Below, one piece after another: positions 45,678 to 56,041 of a DNA stretch of 64,000 nucleotides. Every line of letters begins with the position of its first letter. Position 1 is the first letter of the stretch. The DNA comes from Schistocerca nitens. Lineage: Eukaryota; Arthropoda; Insecta; Orthoptera; Acrididae. The notes beneath the pieces are model-generated. The model was not told the origin of the DNA. It saw only the letters and a list, made by a program, of their open reading frames with translations, and searched no databases. The position numbers and the translations under genes are program-made. The DNA lies in contig NC_064621.1 in assembly GCF_023898315.1 (NCBI RefSeq), forward strand, positions 19,590,501 through 19,654,500, given 5' to 3'.

Positions 45678-47524
45678 CTAATTATACACTACTTTGTTCC
45701 GCTGCCGAGTGTGCCGCCCTAGCCATTCTTGTCTGTTTTGCGCAGTTTGCGTACGGCAAGTGTTAGCCGGACGTATTTTGATTATTTGTGTAGGTTCTGG
45801 ATTGAGGTCTTCACTCGCTCTCCAGTTCTGCACTGGTTGATCCCTTCCATTTTTATTGGCTAGTTTCCAGTTATTATTACCCTGGTTCCACCTACGTTCC
45901 TGTGGCGGATAATGTTTGTCCTCTATTATCGCGCCACTGTGGGTTGTTTCCCCTATTGTTACCGTTAGCGGTATAGTTATTCCTCATCTGGTTTCTGTTT
46001 CTCTCTATATTCGCGTCTTGGCCTTCCTCATGCGGTCCCCTTTGCTTCTTCTTCTCACACACCTGCTGGTCATTATAGGCAAACTCCAGTTCCCTAAGAA
46101 TGCCCTTAAATGCTTCTACTTCATTTCCGCATCTGCCAGCTAGCGTCTGCTGATATATAAGTGGCAACTTCATATAGCATACGCGTATAATCTCCCCAAG
46201 GCTGCACGGTTCGTCCAGATACTGATTCTTTTTCAGCATGTTCTATAAAAATTTCACAACACTTCGGAAACCTGAGCTCTCGAAGTCGCGTGTCATGAGA
46301 ATTTCTTGTTTAATTCTGTTTTGGGTCTCCTTTGACCAATATCTGCTCATAAATGCGTCGCGGAACTCTTGGTATGTTCTGCAACCTATAGCAACACTAC
46401 GCATACTTTCCGCTGATGCACCTTCCAAGTGCGCGCACACAAAGTCAAGTTTGTACATTAACGGCCACTATAGTGGTAACGTTAGATCAAACTGTCCAAT
46501 GAACGTTTTTGGATGAAACGTATTATTATCATCCATATAGTGCTGGAACTTGTGTACCGACAGAAAGTGTTTATAATCAAACTGCCTAGTTTCATCTTTA
46601 TGCTGTGGCGTTACGATGTTTTCATAAACTACCTCCGTGTGCGCCTCCTGGATATCCTGTGGCTCTTGCAAGTGCGAGGTGGATCGCCTAAACGGGTAGC
46701 AATTGCTTGCGCCAGTTGTTCTGCTACTGAACTCCGCCTCCGGCAAATCACTTACTACACGCGGTACCTCCGTACGTGTGCCTCGCGGTTCATAGCTGCC
46801 ATGACGTTCTAACGGTCTGGTTTCCAGCATGCATGCTTCATTATCACGTCGGTTCACAACTCCTGTGACAGATACTGTGTCCCGTTAACGTACTTCCGAG
46901 GTTATCTCTTCCGTGGATACTGTCTGAATATCGGCTCCAGTTTGTCCTGTATTTGTAGAAGTTCTGTCGACTGACAGTGCCTCTACCCTGCTCTCGATTT
47001 GTCGTTTAAATTCGGCAAATTCTGCCATCAGTGGTGCCTCTCCGGCTTCCTCCTTCCTGCTCGACACGGTTTCTTCAATCTTTTTCACTCGTGTCTGCAG
47101 CATATTTATAACAGTTTTGCCGACCTTGGTCTTGTTCTCTATGTCCTCCTTCGTTTCTCTCGATAGTCTCTTGGCTCCCCGCGCAATTAATTTCGCCTCA
47201 TTGGCGGTTCTTTTCGCTTCGGCTATCTCTCGCTCTAACTTCATCCTTCACACCGCATGTTTCACGCTTTATGATGGCAAGCTGCGCCCGGGTTTCCTTT
47301 CTACACTTCCGTATGCTGCTTTGTGTTTCTTCACTGATTCTTTCCAGACTAGCTTGCCTCTCCTTTCTACACGTTTAAATTCTTTCCTGCATCACTTTCG
47401 TACTAGCGTCTATCTTCTGCATCATACGCTCCAAGAATCCAGCGATGCCTGAACCGTCTACCGCCAAGTCTCCCCTTTCCGCATGATAACTACTGTCATG
47501 ACTTGCAGGTGATCCCCTGCTCAT
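45678..47524 (-). pseudogene. Gag-like gene, left-arm copy
   Basis: Mirror image of the right-arm gene at 52266-54112, with the same frameshifts and in-frame stops. Frames 47244-46885, 46857-46468, 46458-46243 and 46239-45892 correspond one to one. Small differences include I for K in SVAxGCRTYQ and T for A in NNYxANGN. See the right-arm entry for the domain description. Retaining the same disruptions in both arms shows either that the gene was dead before duplication or that the arms have been homogenised. Confidence 0.8.
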
Positions 47525-47572
47525 TCTTCCGTCTCCTGTCGAGTAAGGTCCAAACCCTGCTCGGTACGACAG

Positions 47573-49199
47573 TGTCGGACTGCAGTCTTCGACATCTCCA
47601 CAGCAACAAAGTTTTCATTGAAGATGGTGGCACGCTTAAAATTTGGCCTGGCTATACATTTTCTCACGCCATAACGCCCTTCCCATGCGGTTCTAATAAC
47701 AATATCACGTTCATTTCTTACATATTGCATAGTTTTCCCGAAAATGGAATTATTCATTAATTTATAAAAGTCTTTTTCAAAATCATTACTCGCGACCGCC
47801 CTCTTTTCAGTATTTAGTTCAATATACTCCTTCAACCAGGGGGATTGCTTGAAGGAGATTGCCCGGGTGATTTTAATGAGCTCCATTCCTAATCTGAGGC
47901 ACTGCTGGAAGTTACGATAATGAATAATATACCTCTGCTTATCCCCAACAGTGGCCAGCAGTTTAGGGCTGGTGCTTCCTCGTGGAATTTGTTGCTCTGA
48001 ACATAACGGCAAGTCGCTTGTCAAAAAATGGTTCAAATGGTTCTGAGCACTATGGGACTTAACATCTGTGGTCATCAGTCCCCTAGAACTTAGAACTACT
48101 TAAACCTAACTAACCTAAGGACATCACACACATCCATGCCAGAGGCAGGATTCGAACCTGCGACCGTAGTAGTCGCGCGGTTCCGGACTGCGCGCCTAGA
48201 ACCGCTAGAACGCTTGTCTCTCCATGCAAATTATTAGGGTACGCGATGTCTGCCTCAAGCACATACCCTACATCAGAATCGGCCGCAAGACCCATTATCT
48301 GTCCACCTAATCCCTTCAATTCGTCTTCAGGCACCCATTGGAACCCGGCAACCGGCAGCGGTTGCTTCATAGCATGCCCATATAAATTGTTAACATCTAA
48401 GTACAAAATGTAACTAGAATCAAGGGATGCGTTGTACTCGACACCCATCCGCGGGTTATTTGCCTTGGCGTGCCTGTGAACACATTGACAAAGTCCGCCG
48501 CGGATCCCTCGCTCAAAAATAGAAGCATCGAAGCATCAGTCAAAAGTTCAATGTTGCAATCCGTTTTTTTGAGCATAGCGTCCCAGGACAACCCAGGTGC
48601 CGTGTAATAAAAGGCAGGGTCCAGAGAGTACGTGGTCATACATACACTCCGGAACTTTTCGAAAACATCTGCAAGCAAACGAACGTCAGTGTCCATGTAT
48701 AACCTTGCATATTCTCCCAAATTGGGGATGTTGAATTCCTGCCAGACATTAACGGCATGCTCATAATCTGTGATAGTTATGGTATCGCCTGTGAGAGTAC
48801 TGGTAAAAGAAGTTATTTCGGGAAGCCTTGTTTCATTGAGTTTTGCCATACTATCAAGATACTCGTACGGGAAAACTCCTTTCCTCGTCGCAAGTTGAAA
48901 CTTTTCCTCATCGGTAAATACAGATCGAGTGATATGCATATCATTCCGAGGTAAAGTCTCAACCAGTTTCTGGAGCGAAGTCTGCATAAATCGTAGAGAG
49001 TCAAGGAAGCGGAGCGTAATTTTCGGCGTCATTCGTTTTGAAAAAGAAATGTACTTTTCAACACTTTCAGGCAGGATACTGAGCTGATCATTCTTCATAC
49101 CGAACTTAGCCAAGTGCTCAACGAGAAAATGAGCGTCATACCCGCTCAGATTATGAAAAAAGACGGGTATGTGTGTAGGTAACTGATACTTCAAGTTGC
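47573..49199 (-). pseudogene. Protein-primed DNA polymerase B, C-terminal part, left-arm copy
   Basis: Mirror of the polymerase from the exonuclease II region onward, on the minus strand. Frame 49194-48400: FHNLSGYDAHFLVEHL (exonuclease motif II), SILPESVEKYISFSKRMTPK, ARLYMDTDVRLLADVF (exonuclease III/TPR side). A frameshift near 48510 leads to frame 48448-48224 with SYILYLDVNNLYGHAMK (polymerase motif A). The SINE at 48023-48210 interrupts it, and frame 48010-47573 has KLMNNSIFGKTMQY (motif B). It ends before motif C at the junction with gag. This arm does not have the stop codons seen at 51085 and 51600 in the right arm. Confidence 0.85.
48023..48210 (-). mobile_element. tRNA-derived SINE in left palindrome arm, 8-bp target duplication
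   Basis: Same family as 34200-34389. Box-B-like GGTTCGAATCC appears on the minus strand (complement of ggattcgaacc near 48147). Flanked by cgcttgtc at 48015-48022 and 48211-48218. The right arm has the uninterrupted site (complement of gagagacaagcgacttgccg at 51764-51783), which proves insertion after the arms were formed. Confidence 0.97.
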
Positions 49200-50786
49200 C
49201 CCTTCATCTATCGGGTGGACTCCTAGTTGTAGCAATAGTAATAATAGTAATTTCCCTATGGCTAGCGGTAGTTCTCTCCCCCGTCCTATCGATAATGAAT
49301 TCGATCAGAATGACGGCATAATGACTCCCTTAGAATACTCAGCAGTTGCTAGAGCGTTTGAGGGGCGAATCTCTTTCACCAGAATTGAGAATCCAGGCGG
49401 GAGGTATCGCGATCCTGTAAGGTTTTTGGAGGCGTGTCTCCCCGTCTTCGAGACCGAGCTCCTCAAACTCTTAGATGATCCGGAATTTAACGCCATTAAA
49501 TGCAGTGCGGTATTATGCTGTGAACTGAGTCACCCCCCTAAACATCAAGGACGCGGAGACGGCTACTCTGCATTATATATGGGGTGACAATGGCGTTATT
49601 TCTCGGAGCACATCGATTGCTGAGTGGTACCGAGAATCCACCTTGAGCGCTATTATGGCTCGATTTTCCGAGATGGAAGTACGTGGATCCGCTAAAGCGC
49701 TCAGCAGTATACCGCACCTCGACATCCATATACATGTCTATGATCCAATGAATGGAGGGTCCAGTTATATTAAACTCCCTATAGATATTGAGAAAAAACA
49801 GTCGTGCATTAATGTTCAAAATAACTATGATAATGCGTGTTTTGCATGGTCAGTCCTGGCTTGCGAGAGAAATTACAATTACAACCATCATCCCGAGCGT
49901 CCCAGCAGTTACAAAGTCAAAGATATTAAGAGATAGTATAACTTTGACGGAATAGAGTTCCCTTTAAGAATCCAGGACATACCTAAGTTTGAGGCTCAGA
50001 ATACCGCCATATCGGTCCACGTTTATGGCCTGGAGAAGAAAAGCAAGTCAAATGAGCAGAACAAGCATACAGTAGTAGGCCCCCTCCATTTCTCAAAATT
50101 TGCAGGTGAGCGAGAGTTGCATGTCAACATGCTGCTCTTCTCCGAACGTGATAATTATCACTACGTCTGGATCAAAGACATGTCCCGACTCATTTCCTCC
50201 CAGTTAAGTAAAAATGAACATAAACAACATATTTGTATAAGGTGTTTGAATTATTTTTCATCTCAAGAGTTATTAGCGACACATCTATTAGATTGTGTAT
50301 GCAAGGACCCGGTACGTGTTGTTATGCCCGCTGAGGAAAATAACTTCATTAAATTTAAAAATGCTCACCACCAGCAGCGTTGTCCTTTTGTTGTGTACGC
50401 CGATTTTGAATGCTTGATGGCTCCTATTACTCGTTGTGAAGGGAACCCCTTAGCCTCACACACAACCTTCACACAAAAACACGTACCTTATGCGGCGGCG
50501 TTCCAAGTTGTATGCGCGTATGATTGTAAACTTAATAGCTATCAGTCTTATGTAGGGGACGATCCGGCGGTTTGGCTTCTCACTGAGCTTTAAAAACTTT
50601 CATGGGAAGTTCACAAGCTCTACAGCATCAATATTCCCATGACCAAATCAAAGGAAAATGATGACTTGTATGAAAAGGCTGTTAATTGTCGTATTTGCGG
50701 GCTGGCCTTAGATAGAAAAGCGGAGACTCCTCGTAGAGACCATTGTCATCTTACGGGTAAGTTCCGCGGTGCAGCCCACAAAGCAT
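49200..50786. other. Unique centre of the large palindrome
   Basis: The only part not mirrored. It contains a 58-bp leader and the N-terminal portion of the polymerase gene (49258-50786), which runs straight into the right arm. At the left boundary (49199/49200) the inverted polymerase fragment abuts the polymerase's own 5' end, so the palindrome was formed by a fold-back joint located within the polymerase gene. Confidence 0.9.
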
Positions 50787-52269
50787 GCAACTTGAAGTAT
50801 CAGTTACCTACACACATACCCGTCTTTTTTCATAATCTGAGCGGGTATGACGCTCATTTTCTCGTTGAGCACTTGGCTAAGTTCGGTATGAAGAATGATC
50901 AGCTCAGTATCCTGCCTGAAAGTGTTGAAAAGTACATTTCTTTTTCAAAACGAATGACGCCGAAAATTACGCTCCGCTTCCTTGACTCTCTACGATTTAT
51001 GCAGACTTCGCTCCAGAAACTGGTTGAGACTTTACCTCGGAATGATACGCATATCACTCGATCTGTATTTACCGATGAGGAATAGTTTCAACTTGCGACG
51101 AGGAAAGGAGTTTTCCCGTACGAGTATCTTGATAGTATGGCAAAACTCAATGAAACAAGGCTTCCCGAAATAACTTCTTTTACCAGTACTCTCACAGGCG
51201 ATACCATAACTATCACAGATTATGAGCATGCCGTTAATGTCTGGCAGGAATTCAACATCCCCAATTTGGGAGAATATGCAAGGTTATACATGGACACTGA
51301 CGTTCGTTTGCTTGCAGATGTTTTCGAAAAGTTCCGGAGTGTATGTATGACCACGTACTCTCTGGACCCTGCCTTTTATTACACGGCACCTGGGTTGTCC
51401 TGGGACGCTATGCTCAAAAAAACGGATTGCAACATTGAACTTTTGACTGATGCTTCGATGCTTCTATTTTTGAGCGAGGGATCCGCGGCGGACTTTGTCA
51501 ATGTGTTCACAGGCACGCCAAGGCAAATAACCCGCGGATGGGTGTCGAGTACAACGCATCCCTTGATTCTAGTTACATTTTGTACTTAGATGTTAACAAT
51601 TAATATGGGCATGCTATGAAGCAACCGCTGCCGGTTGCCGGGTTCCAATGGGTGCCTGAAGACGAATTGAAGGGATTAGGTGGACAGATAATGGGTCTTG
51701 CGGCCGATTCTGATGTAGGGTATGTGCTTGAGGCAGACATCGCGTACCCTAATAATTTGCATGGAGAGACAAGCGACTTGCCGTTATGTTCAGAGCAACA
51801 AATTCCACGAGGAAGCACCAGCCCTAAACTGCTGGCCACTGTTGGGGATAAGCAGAGGTATATTATTCATTATCGTAACTTCCAGCAGTGCCTCAGATTA
51901 GGAATGGAGCTCATTAAAATCACCCGGGCAATCTCCTTCAAGCAATCCCCCTGGTTGAAGGAGTATATTGAACTAAATACTGAAAAGAGGGCGGTCGCGA
52001 GTAATGATTTTGAAAAAGACTTTTATAAATTAATGAATAATTCCATTTTCGGGAAAACTATGCAAAATGTAAGAAATGAACGTGATATTGTTATTAGAAC
52101 CGCATGGGAAGGGCGTTATGGCGTGAGAAAATGTATAGCCAGGCCAAATTTTAAGCGTGCCACCATCTTCAATGAAAACTTTGTTGCTGTGGAGATGTCG
52201 AAGACTGCAGTCCGACACTGTCGTACCGAGCAGGGTTTGGACCTTACTCGACAGGAGACGGAAGAATGA
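49258..52269 (+). pseudogene. Protein-primed family-B DNA polymerase, truncated, frameshifted
   Basis: Polinton/adintovirus-type DNA_pol_B_2 gene. N-terminal region: CINVQNNYDNACFAWSVLA near 49828-49884, then VVGPLHFS. Zinc-finger-like CIRCLNYFSSQELLATHLLDC; exonuclease I in VVYADFECLMAPI; a CRICGLALD...HCHLTG...CNLKYQ endonuclease-like finger; FHNLSGYDAHFL (exonuclease II); RLYMDTDVRLLADVF; motif A (YLDVNN, broken by a stop at about 51600); motif B KLMNNSIFGKTMQN. Motif C (DTDS) and the thumb are absent because the gene ends at a junction near 52215. Frame shifts near 49580 and 51480; stops at 49934, 50591, 51083 and 51600. It cannot make an active enzyme. Such polymerases copy linear DNA from a terminal protein primer. 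Confidence 0.9.
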
Positions 52270-54112
52270 GCAGGGGATCACCTGCAAGTCATGACAGTAG
52301 TTATCATGCGGAAAGGGGAGACTTGGCGGTAGACGGTTCAGGCATCGCTGGATTCTTGGAGCGTATGATGCAGAAGATAGACGCTAGTACGAAAGTGATG
52401 CAGGAAAGAATTTAAACGTGTAGAAAGGAGAGGCAAGCTAGTCTGGAAAGAATCAGTGAAGAAACACAAAGCAGCATACGGAAGTGTAGAAAGGAAACCC
52501 GGGCGCAGCTTGCCATCATAAAGCGTGAAACATGCGGTGTGAAGGATGAAGTTAGAGCGAGAGATAGCCGAAGCGAAAAGAACCGCCAATGAGGCGAAAT
52601 TAATTGCGCGGGGAGCCAAGAGACTATCGAGAGAAACGAAGGAGGACATAGAGAACAAGACCAAGGTCGGCAAAACTGTTATAAATATGCTGCAGACACG
52701 AGTGAAAAAGATTGAAGAAACCGTGTCGAGCAGGAAGGAGGAAGCCGGAGAGGCACCACTGATGGCAGAATTTGCCGAATTTAAACGACAAATCGAGAGC
52801 AGGGTAGAGGCACTGTCAGTCGACAGAACTTCTACAAATACAGGACAAACTGGAGCCGATATTCAGACAGTATCCACGGAAGAGATAACCTCGGAAGTAC
52901 GTTAACGGGACACAGTATCTGTCACAGGAGTTGTGAACCGACGTGATAATGAAGCATGCATGCTGGAAACCAGACCGTTAGAACGTCATGGCAGCTATGA
53001 ACCGCGAGGCACACGTACGGAGGTACCGCGTGTAGTAAGTGATTTGCCGGAGGCGGAGTTCAGTAGCAGAACAACTGGCGCAAGCAATTGCTACCCGTTT
53101 AGGCGATCCACCTCGCACTTGCAAGAGCCACAGGATATCCAGGAGGCGCACACGGAGGTAGTTTATGAAAACATCGTAACGCCACAGCATAAAGATGAAA
53201 CTAGGCAGTTTGATTATAAACACTTTCTGTCGGTACACAAGTTCCAGCACTATATGGATGATAATAATACGTTTCATCCAAAAACGTTCATTGGACAGTT
53301 TGATCTAACGTTACCACTATAGTGGCCGTTAATGTACAAACTTGACTTTGTGTGCGCGCACTTGGAAGGTGCATCAGCGGAAAGTATGCGTAGTGTTGCT
53401 AAAGGTTGCAGAACATACCAAGAGTTCCGCGACGCATTTATGAGCAGATATTGGTCAAAGGAGACCCAAAACAGAATTAAACAAGAAATTCTCATGACAC
53501 GCGACTTCGAGAGCTCAGGTTTCCGAAGTGTTGTGAAATTTTTATAGAACATGCTGAAAAAGAATCAGTATCTGGACGAACCGTGCAGCCTTGGGGAGAT
53601 TATACGCGTATGCTATATGAAGTTGCCACTTATATATCAGCAGACGCTAGCTGGCAGATGCGGAAATGAAGTAGAAGCATTTAAGGGCATTCTTAGGGAA
53701 CTGGAGTTTGCCTATAATGACCAGCAGGTGTGTGAGAAGAAGAAGCAAAGGGGACCGCATGAGGAAGGCCAAGACGCGAATATAGAGAGAAACAGAAACC
53801 AGATGAGGAATAACTATGCCGCTAACGGTAACAATAGGGGAAACAACCCACAGTGGCGCGATAATAGAGGACAAACATTATCCGCCACAGGAACGTAGGT
53901 GGAACCAGGGTAATAATAACTGGAAACTAGCCAATAAAAATGGAAGGGATCAACCAGTGCAGAACTGGAGAGCGAGTGAAGACCTCAATCCAGAACCTAC
54001 ACAAATAATCAAAATACGTCCGGCTAACACTTGCCGTACGCAAACTGCGCAAAACAGACAAGAATGGCTAGGGCGGCACACTCGGCAGCGGAACAAAGTA
54101 GTGTATAATTAG
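52266..54112 (+). pseudogene. Gag-like gene, right-arm copy, with stops and frameshifts
   Basis: Starts with the ATG at 52266 that overlaps the polymerase stop as ATGA. Begins MSRGSPASHDSSYH, then a long charged coiled-coil region (for example KLEREIAEAKRTANEAK at 52546). The core from about 53190 reads FDYKHFLSVHKFQHYMDD, HLEGASAESMRSVA, EFRDAFMSRYWSKETQNR, LAGRCGNEVEAFKGILRELE, ending in an N/R-rich tail and IRPANTCRTQTAQN. The block order matches the intact Gag at 61526-63613 (FDFKHFLTVRKF, YLEGEPASRMRSA, EFRQAFLSAYWSEAAQD, LAGRCKEDVETFKTLLQELE, VEIRPANPRHNP). In-frame stops lie at 52412, 52903, 53320 and 53545; frame changes near 52546 and 53850. No zinc knuckle. No RT follows. Confidence 0.85.
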
Positions 54113-54137
54113 ATTAGATTTTTGTGATTTGTTGGCG

Positions 54138-54317
54138 ATGTTTATTTGTATTACTATAGGCAGTGTTTTATTTTTGTTTTGTGATTATTTGTTTTATGTT
54201 GTGTGTATTTATTTTCCTATTTTCATGTGCTTGTCTTATTTTGGTATGGATTGTGTGTATATTATGTGTTTGATGTTAAATTTTGTTGTATGGGGGCCAC
54301 TGGGTCGCTTAGTATAG
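54138..54317 (+). other. Small hydrophobic ORF, duplicated in both arms
   Basis: 59 codons from the ATG at 54138, nearly all hydrophobic (for example SVLFLFCDYLFYVVCIYF), ending WGPLGRLV. The left arm has the identical frame at 45473-45652 on the minus strand. It lies just after the gag gene. AT-rich T-runs produce such frames easily, so its being a real membrane protein is doubtful; identity between arms is expected from the duplication and is no evidence of selection. Confidence 0.2.
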
Positions 54318-55789
54318 AAAATTTGCTTCAGCTATGACACAAACAATATTTAGAAGTATTAGATTAATTATAGAAGGGGTTATCTTATGTAGATAACTTC
54401 CTATACAAAATTTTATGGCAACGCTATTGAACAGGAGAGCTTTCAGGATAAAATCTGGATCTGTGGTGGATGGATGTGGGGTGTGTTGAGCGTGTTGTGA
54501 TGTGGTAGGTGGATATTGCGTCCCACCGAATGTGTTGCGTTTCTTGAGACGAGTACAGGGTATGATGTCCGATGCGGTAGTGTTCCGGACCCACCCGTTG
54601 CGTTATCGGCGTATGGCGATTGTGGGTGTTTCGGGTGATAATTATTAGGTGGTCTGTCCGACGCAGTAGTGTTCGAGACGCACCTGTTATCTCAATTGTG
54701 TTGATAGTGTGAGTACGGTGATCAAAACGACTATCCGGTGGCCAGTCAATCGAAATTAGGCGATAGGGACGCGCCAAACATGGATAATTCGTAATGGGTG
54801 CGATGAGGATGTTGTGTGAAAAGGCGAGTTTTGAGCCTTCATAGAAAGACGTAAATCAGGTGGTTGGTCGCACGCAATAGCGTGATCGACAGAGCTTATT
54901 GATGATTTGGGCCGTAGGAGTGCTGTAGAGACGCTAGCCGAGTCTGGGCTTAACTAGTTGAGTTAAGCAGAGACGCTAAAACAACACGCCAGTCCGTTTA
55001 AAGGATGATAATGAAGGTCACCACAAAAGATAGATGCTCTCAAGTCCAGCCATGAACCTTGACCACTATCACTGATTTTTACTTGCTGTAACGTGCAAAA
55101 CTAACTCTTGTTTTGTTCAACAGATAAGCATGACGTTGAATTGAGCCTACCGTTACAGACAGAAGCAGACTAGGAGCGGAAGACCAATGCCATAACCAGT
55201 CAAACAAGCGTAACATCAAAGGGGTATCGGAGAAATTCGGAGTTACAGTAACGTACAATAATGTGCAACAAATGTTTTTAATTGTTCGCAGATAATAGCA
55301 ACAACTGAGCGACGCCAGGGAAAGGAGTTTACTATAAAAGGTCACGGCATGTAGTAGTAGTAGCATGTTGACGTCAACTGTAGAAAGTAGAAATAGAGAA
55401 ATTAGTAGTTAGAGACCATGTGGTGATGGGATGACTAAATTAATAAACGTTTATTTTATCCACAGGAACAGATCATCATGATTGTTTTTATAATTTTGTT
55501 TTGAAAATTTTGTTTAAGAAATGTATTTCTGTAAAATAATTGTAATGTATTGTACGTGATGACGTAAGAGGAAGTGTATTAGGCAATAAGTAATATCGTA
55601 TCCTTAGTGAGTGCAGTTACACTTGAACGCTTCATTTTTTGCACGTTTAATTACGAAGACGTGACAAGTACTGGACGAACGAAGTATACGAGCAGTGTGA
55701 GAGTGAGGTGGGCCGGGCACTGATTTGTATAGGTCCTGCCTAGCGCGTGTATGTAAGCGCGGGGTTGTGACATAGAGAGAGATGGCGCT

Positions 55790-55826
<37 letters not shown>

Positions 55827-55960
55827 ACAACCCGCTACGGTAATAAAGACTAGAGAGTCAACACGTGCCGGATACACTGCGTGCGACCTTGTCGACTAAC
55901 GATGCTTTGGAATGGTGACGGTGTTATGAAAACATTTCATGTCTAGCGCGTATACGTAGG
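54318..55960. other. Non-coding outer part of the right arm
   Basis: No gene recognised. Contains GT-rich sequence (54450-54700), the (CT)16 tract at 55792-55823 and a run of G at 55961-55977. The left arm has the mirror of all this (43830-45470). Long open frames here (for example 54777-54424 minus) are low complexity and lack domains. Confidence 0.6.
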
Positions 55961-56041
55961 CGGGGGGGGGGGGGGGGTGACGTCATGGCCGCCATCATGG
56001 ATAACGGTATTTTGGAATGGTACCGGCCCTGTTCCTATACT

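Larger units (their letters stand above)
43743..49199. repeat. Large palindrome, left arm
   Basis: Near-identical reverse complement of 50787-56041. Paired positions sum to 99986 at the inner edge and to 99790 beyond 48015; the difference of 196 is exactly the SINE plus its 8-bp duplication in this arm. A few substitutions are seen: the polymerase in this arm lacks two stop codons present in the right arm. The (AG)n tract differs in length. Confidence 0.95.
43743..56041. mobile_element. 12.3-kb palindromic Polinton-like element with polymerase and Gag genes
   Basis: Left arm 43743-49199, unique centre 49200-50786, right arm 50787-56041. Outer tips are agtataggaacagggtcggt at 43743 and its complement ending cctatact at 56041, so the termini are 5'-AG and CT-3'. 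CCCCCA flanks both sides (43737-43742 and 56042-56047), a candidate 6-bp target duplication. AG/CT termini, 6-bp duplications, long inverted repeats and protein-primed DNA polymerase are known Polinton/Maverick traits. Integrase, ATPase, protease and capsid genes of normal Polintons are absent. The duplication sequence is low complexity, and related C-runs precede other copies of the end motif, so it needs confirmation. Confidence 0.7.
50787..56041. repeat. Large palindrome, right arm
   Basis: Reverse complement of the left arm without its SINE. It holds the C-terminal part of the polymerase, the Gag-like gene (52266-54112), a small hydrophobic frame and about 1.7 kb of non-coding outer sequence ending in a G run (55961-55977) and the TGACGTCA/GCCGCCATCATGG motif pair. 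Confidence 0.95.

Noticed and set aside
43743-56041. Palindrome as an assembly artefact
   Set aside because: The arms differ by a SINE with target duplication, microsatellite length and several substitutions including stop codons, so they are two real sequences, although long-read confirmation would be welcome.
43743-56041. Complete Polinton with capsid, ATPase, protease and integrase
   Set aside because: No frames with those motifs exist in the arms or centre; only polymerase and Gag-like genes are seen.
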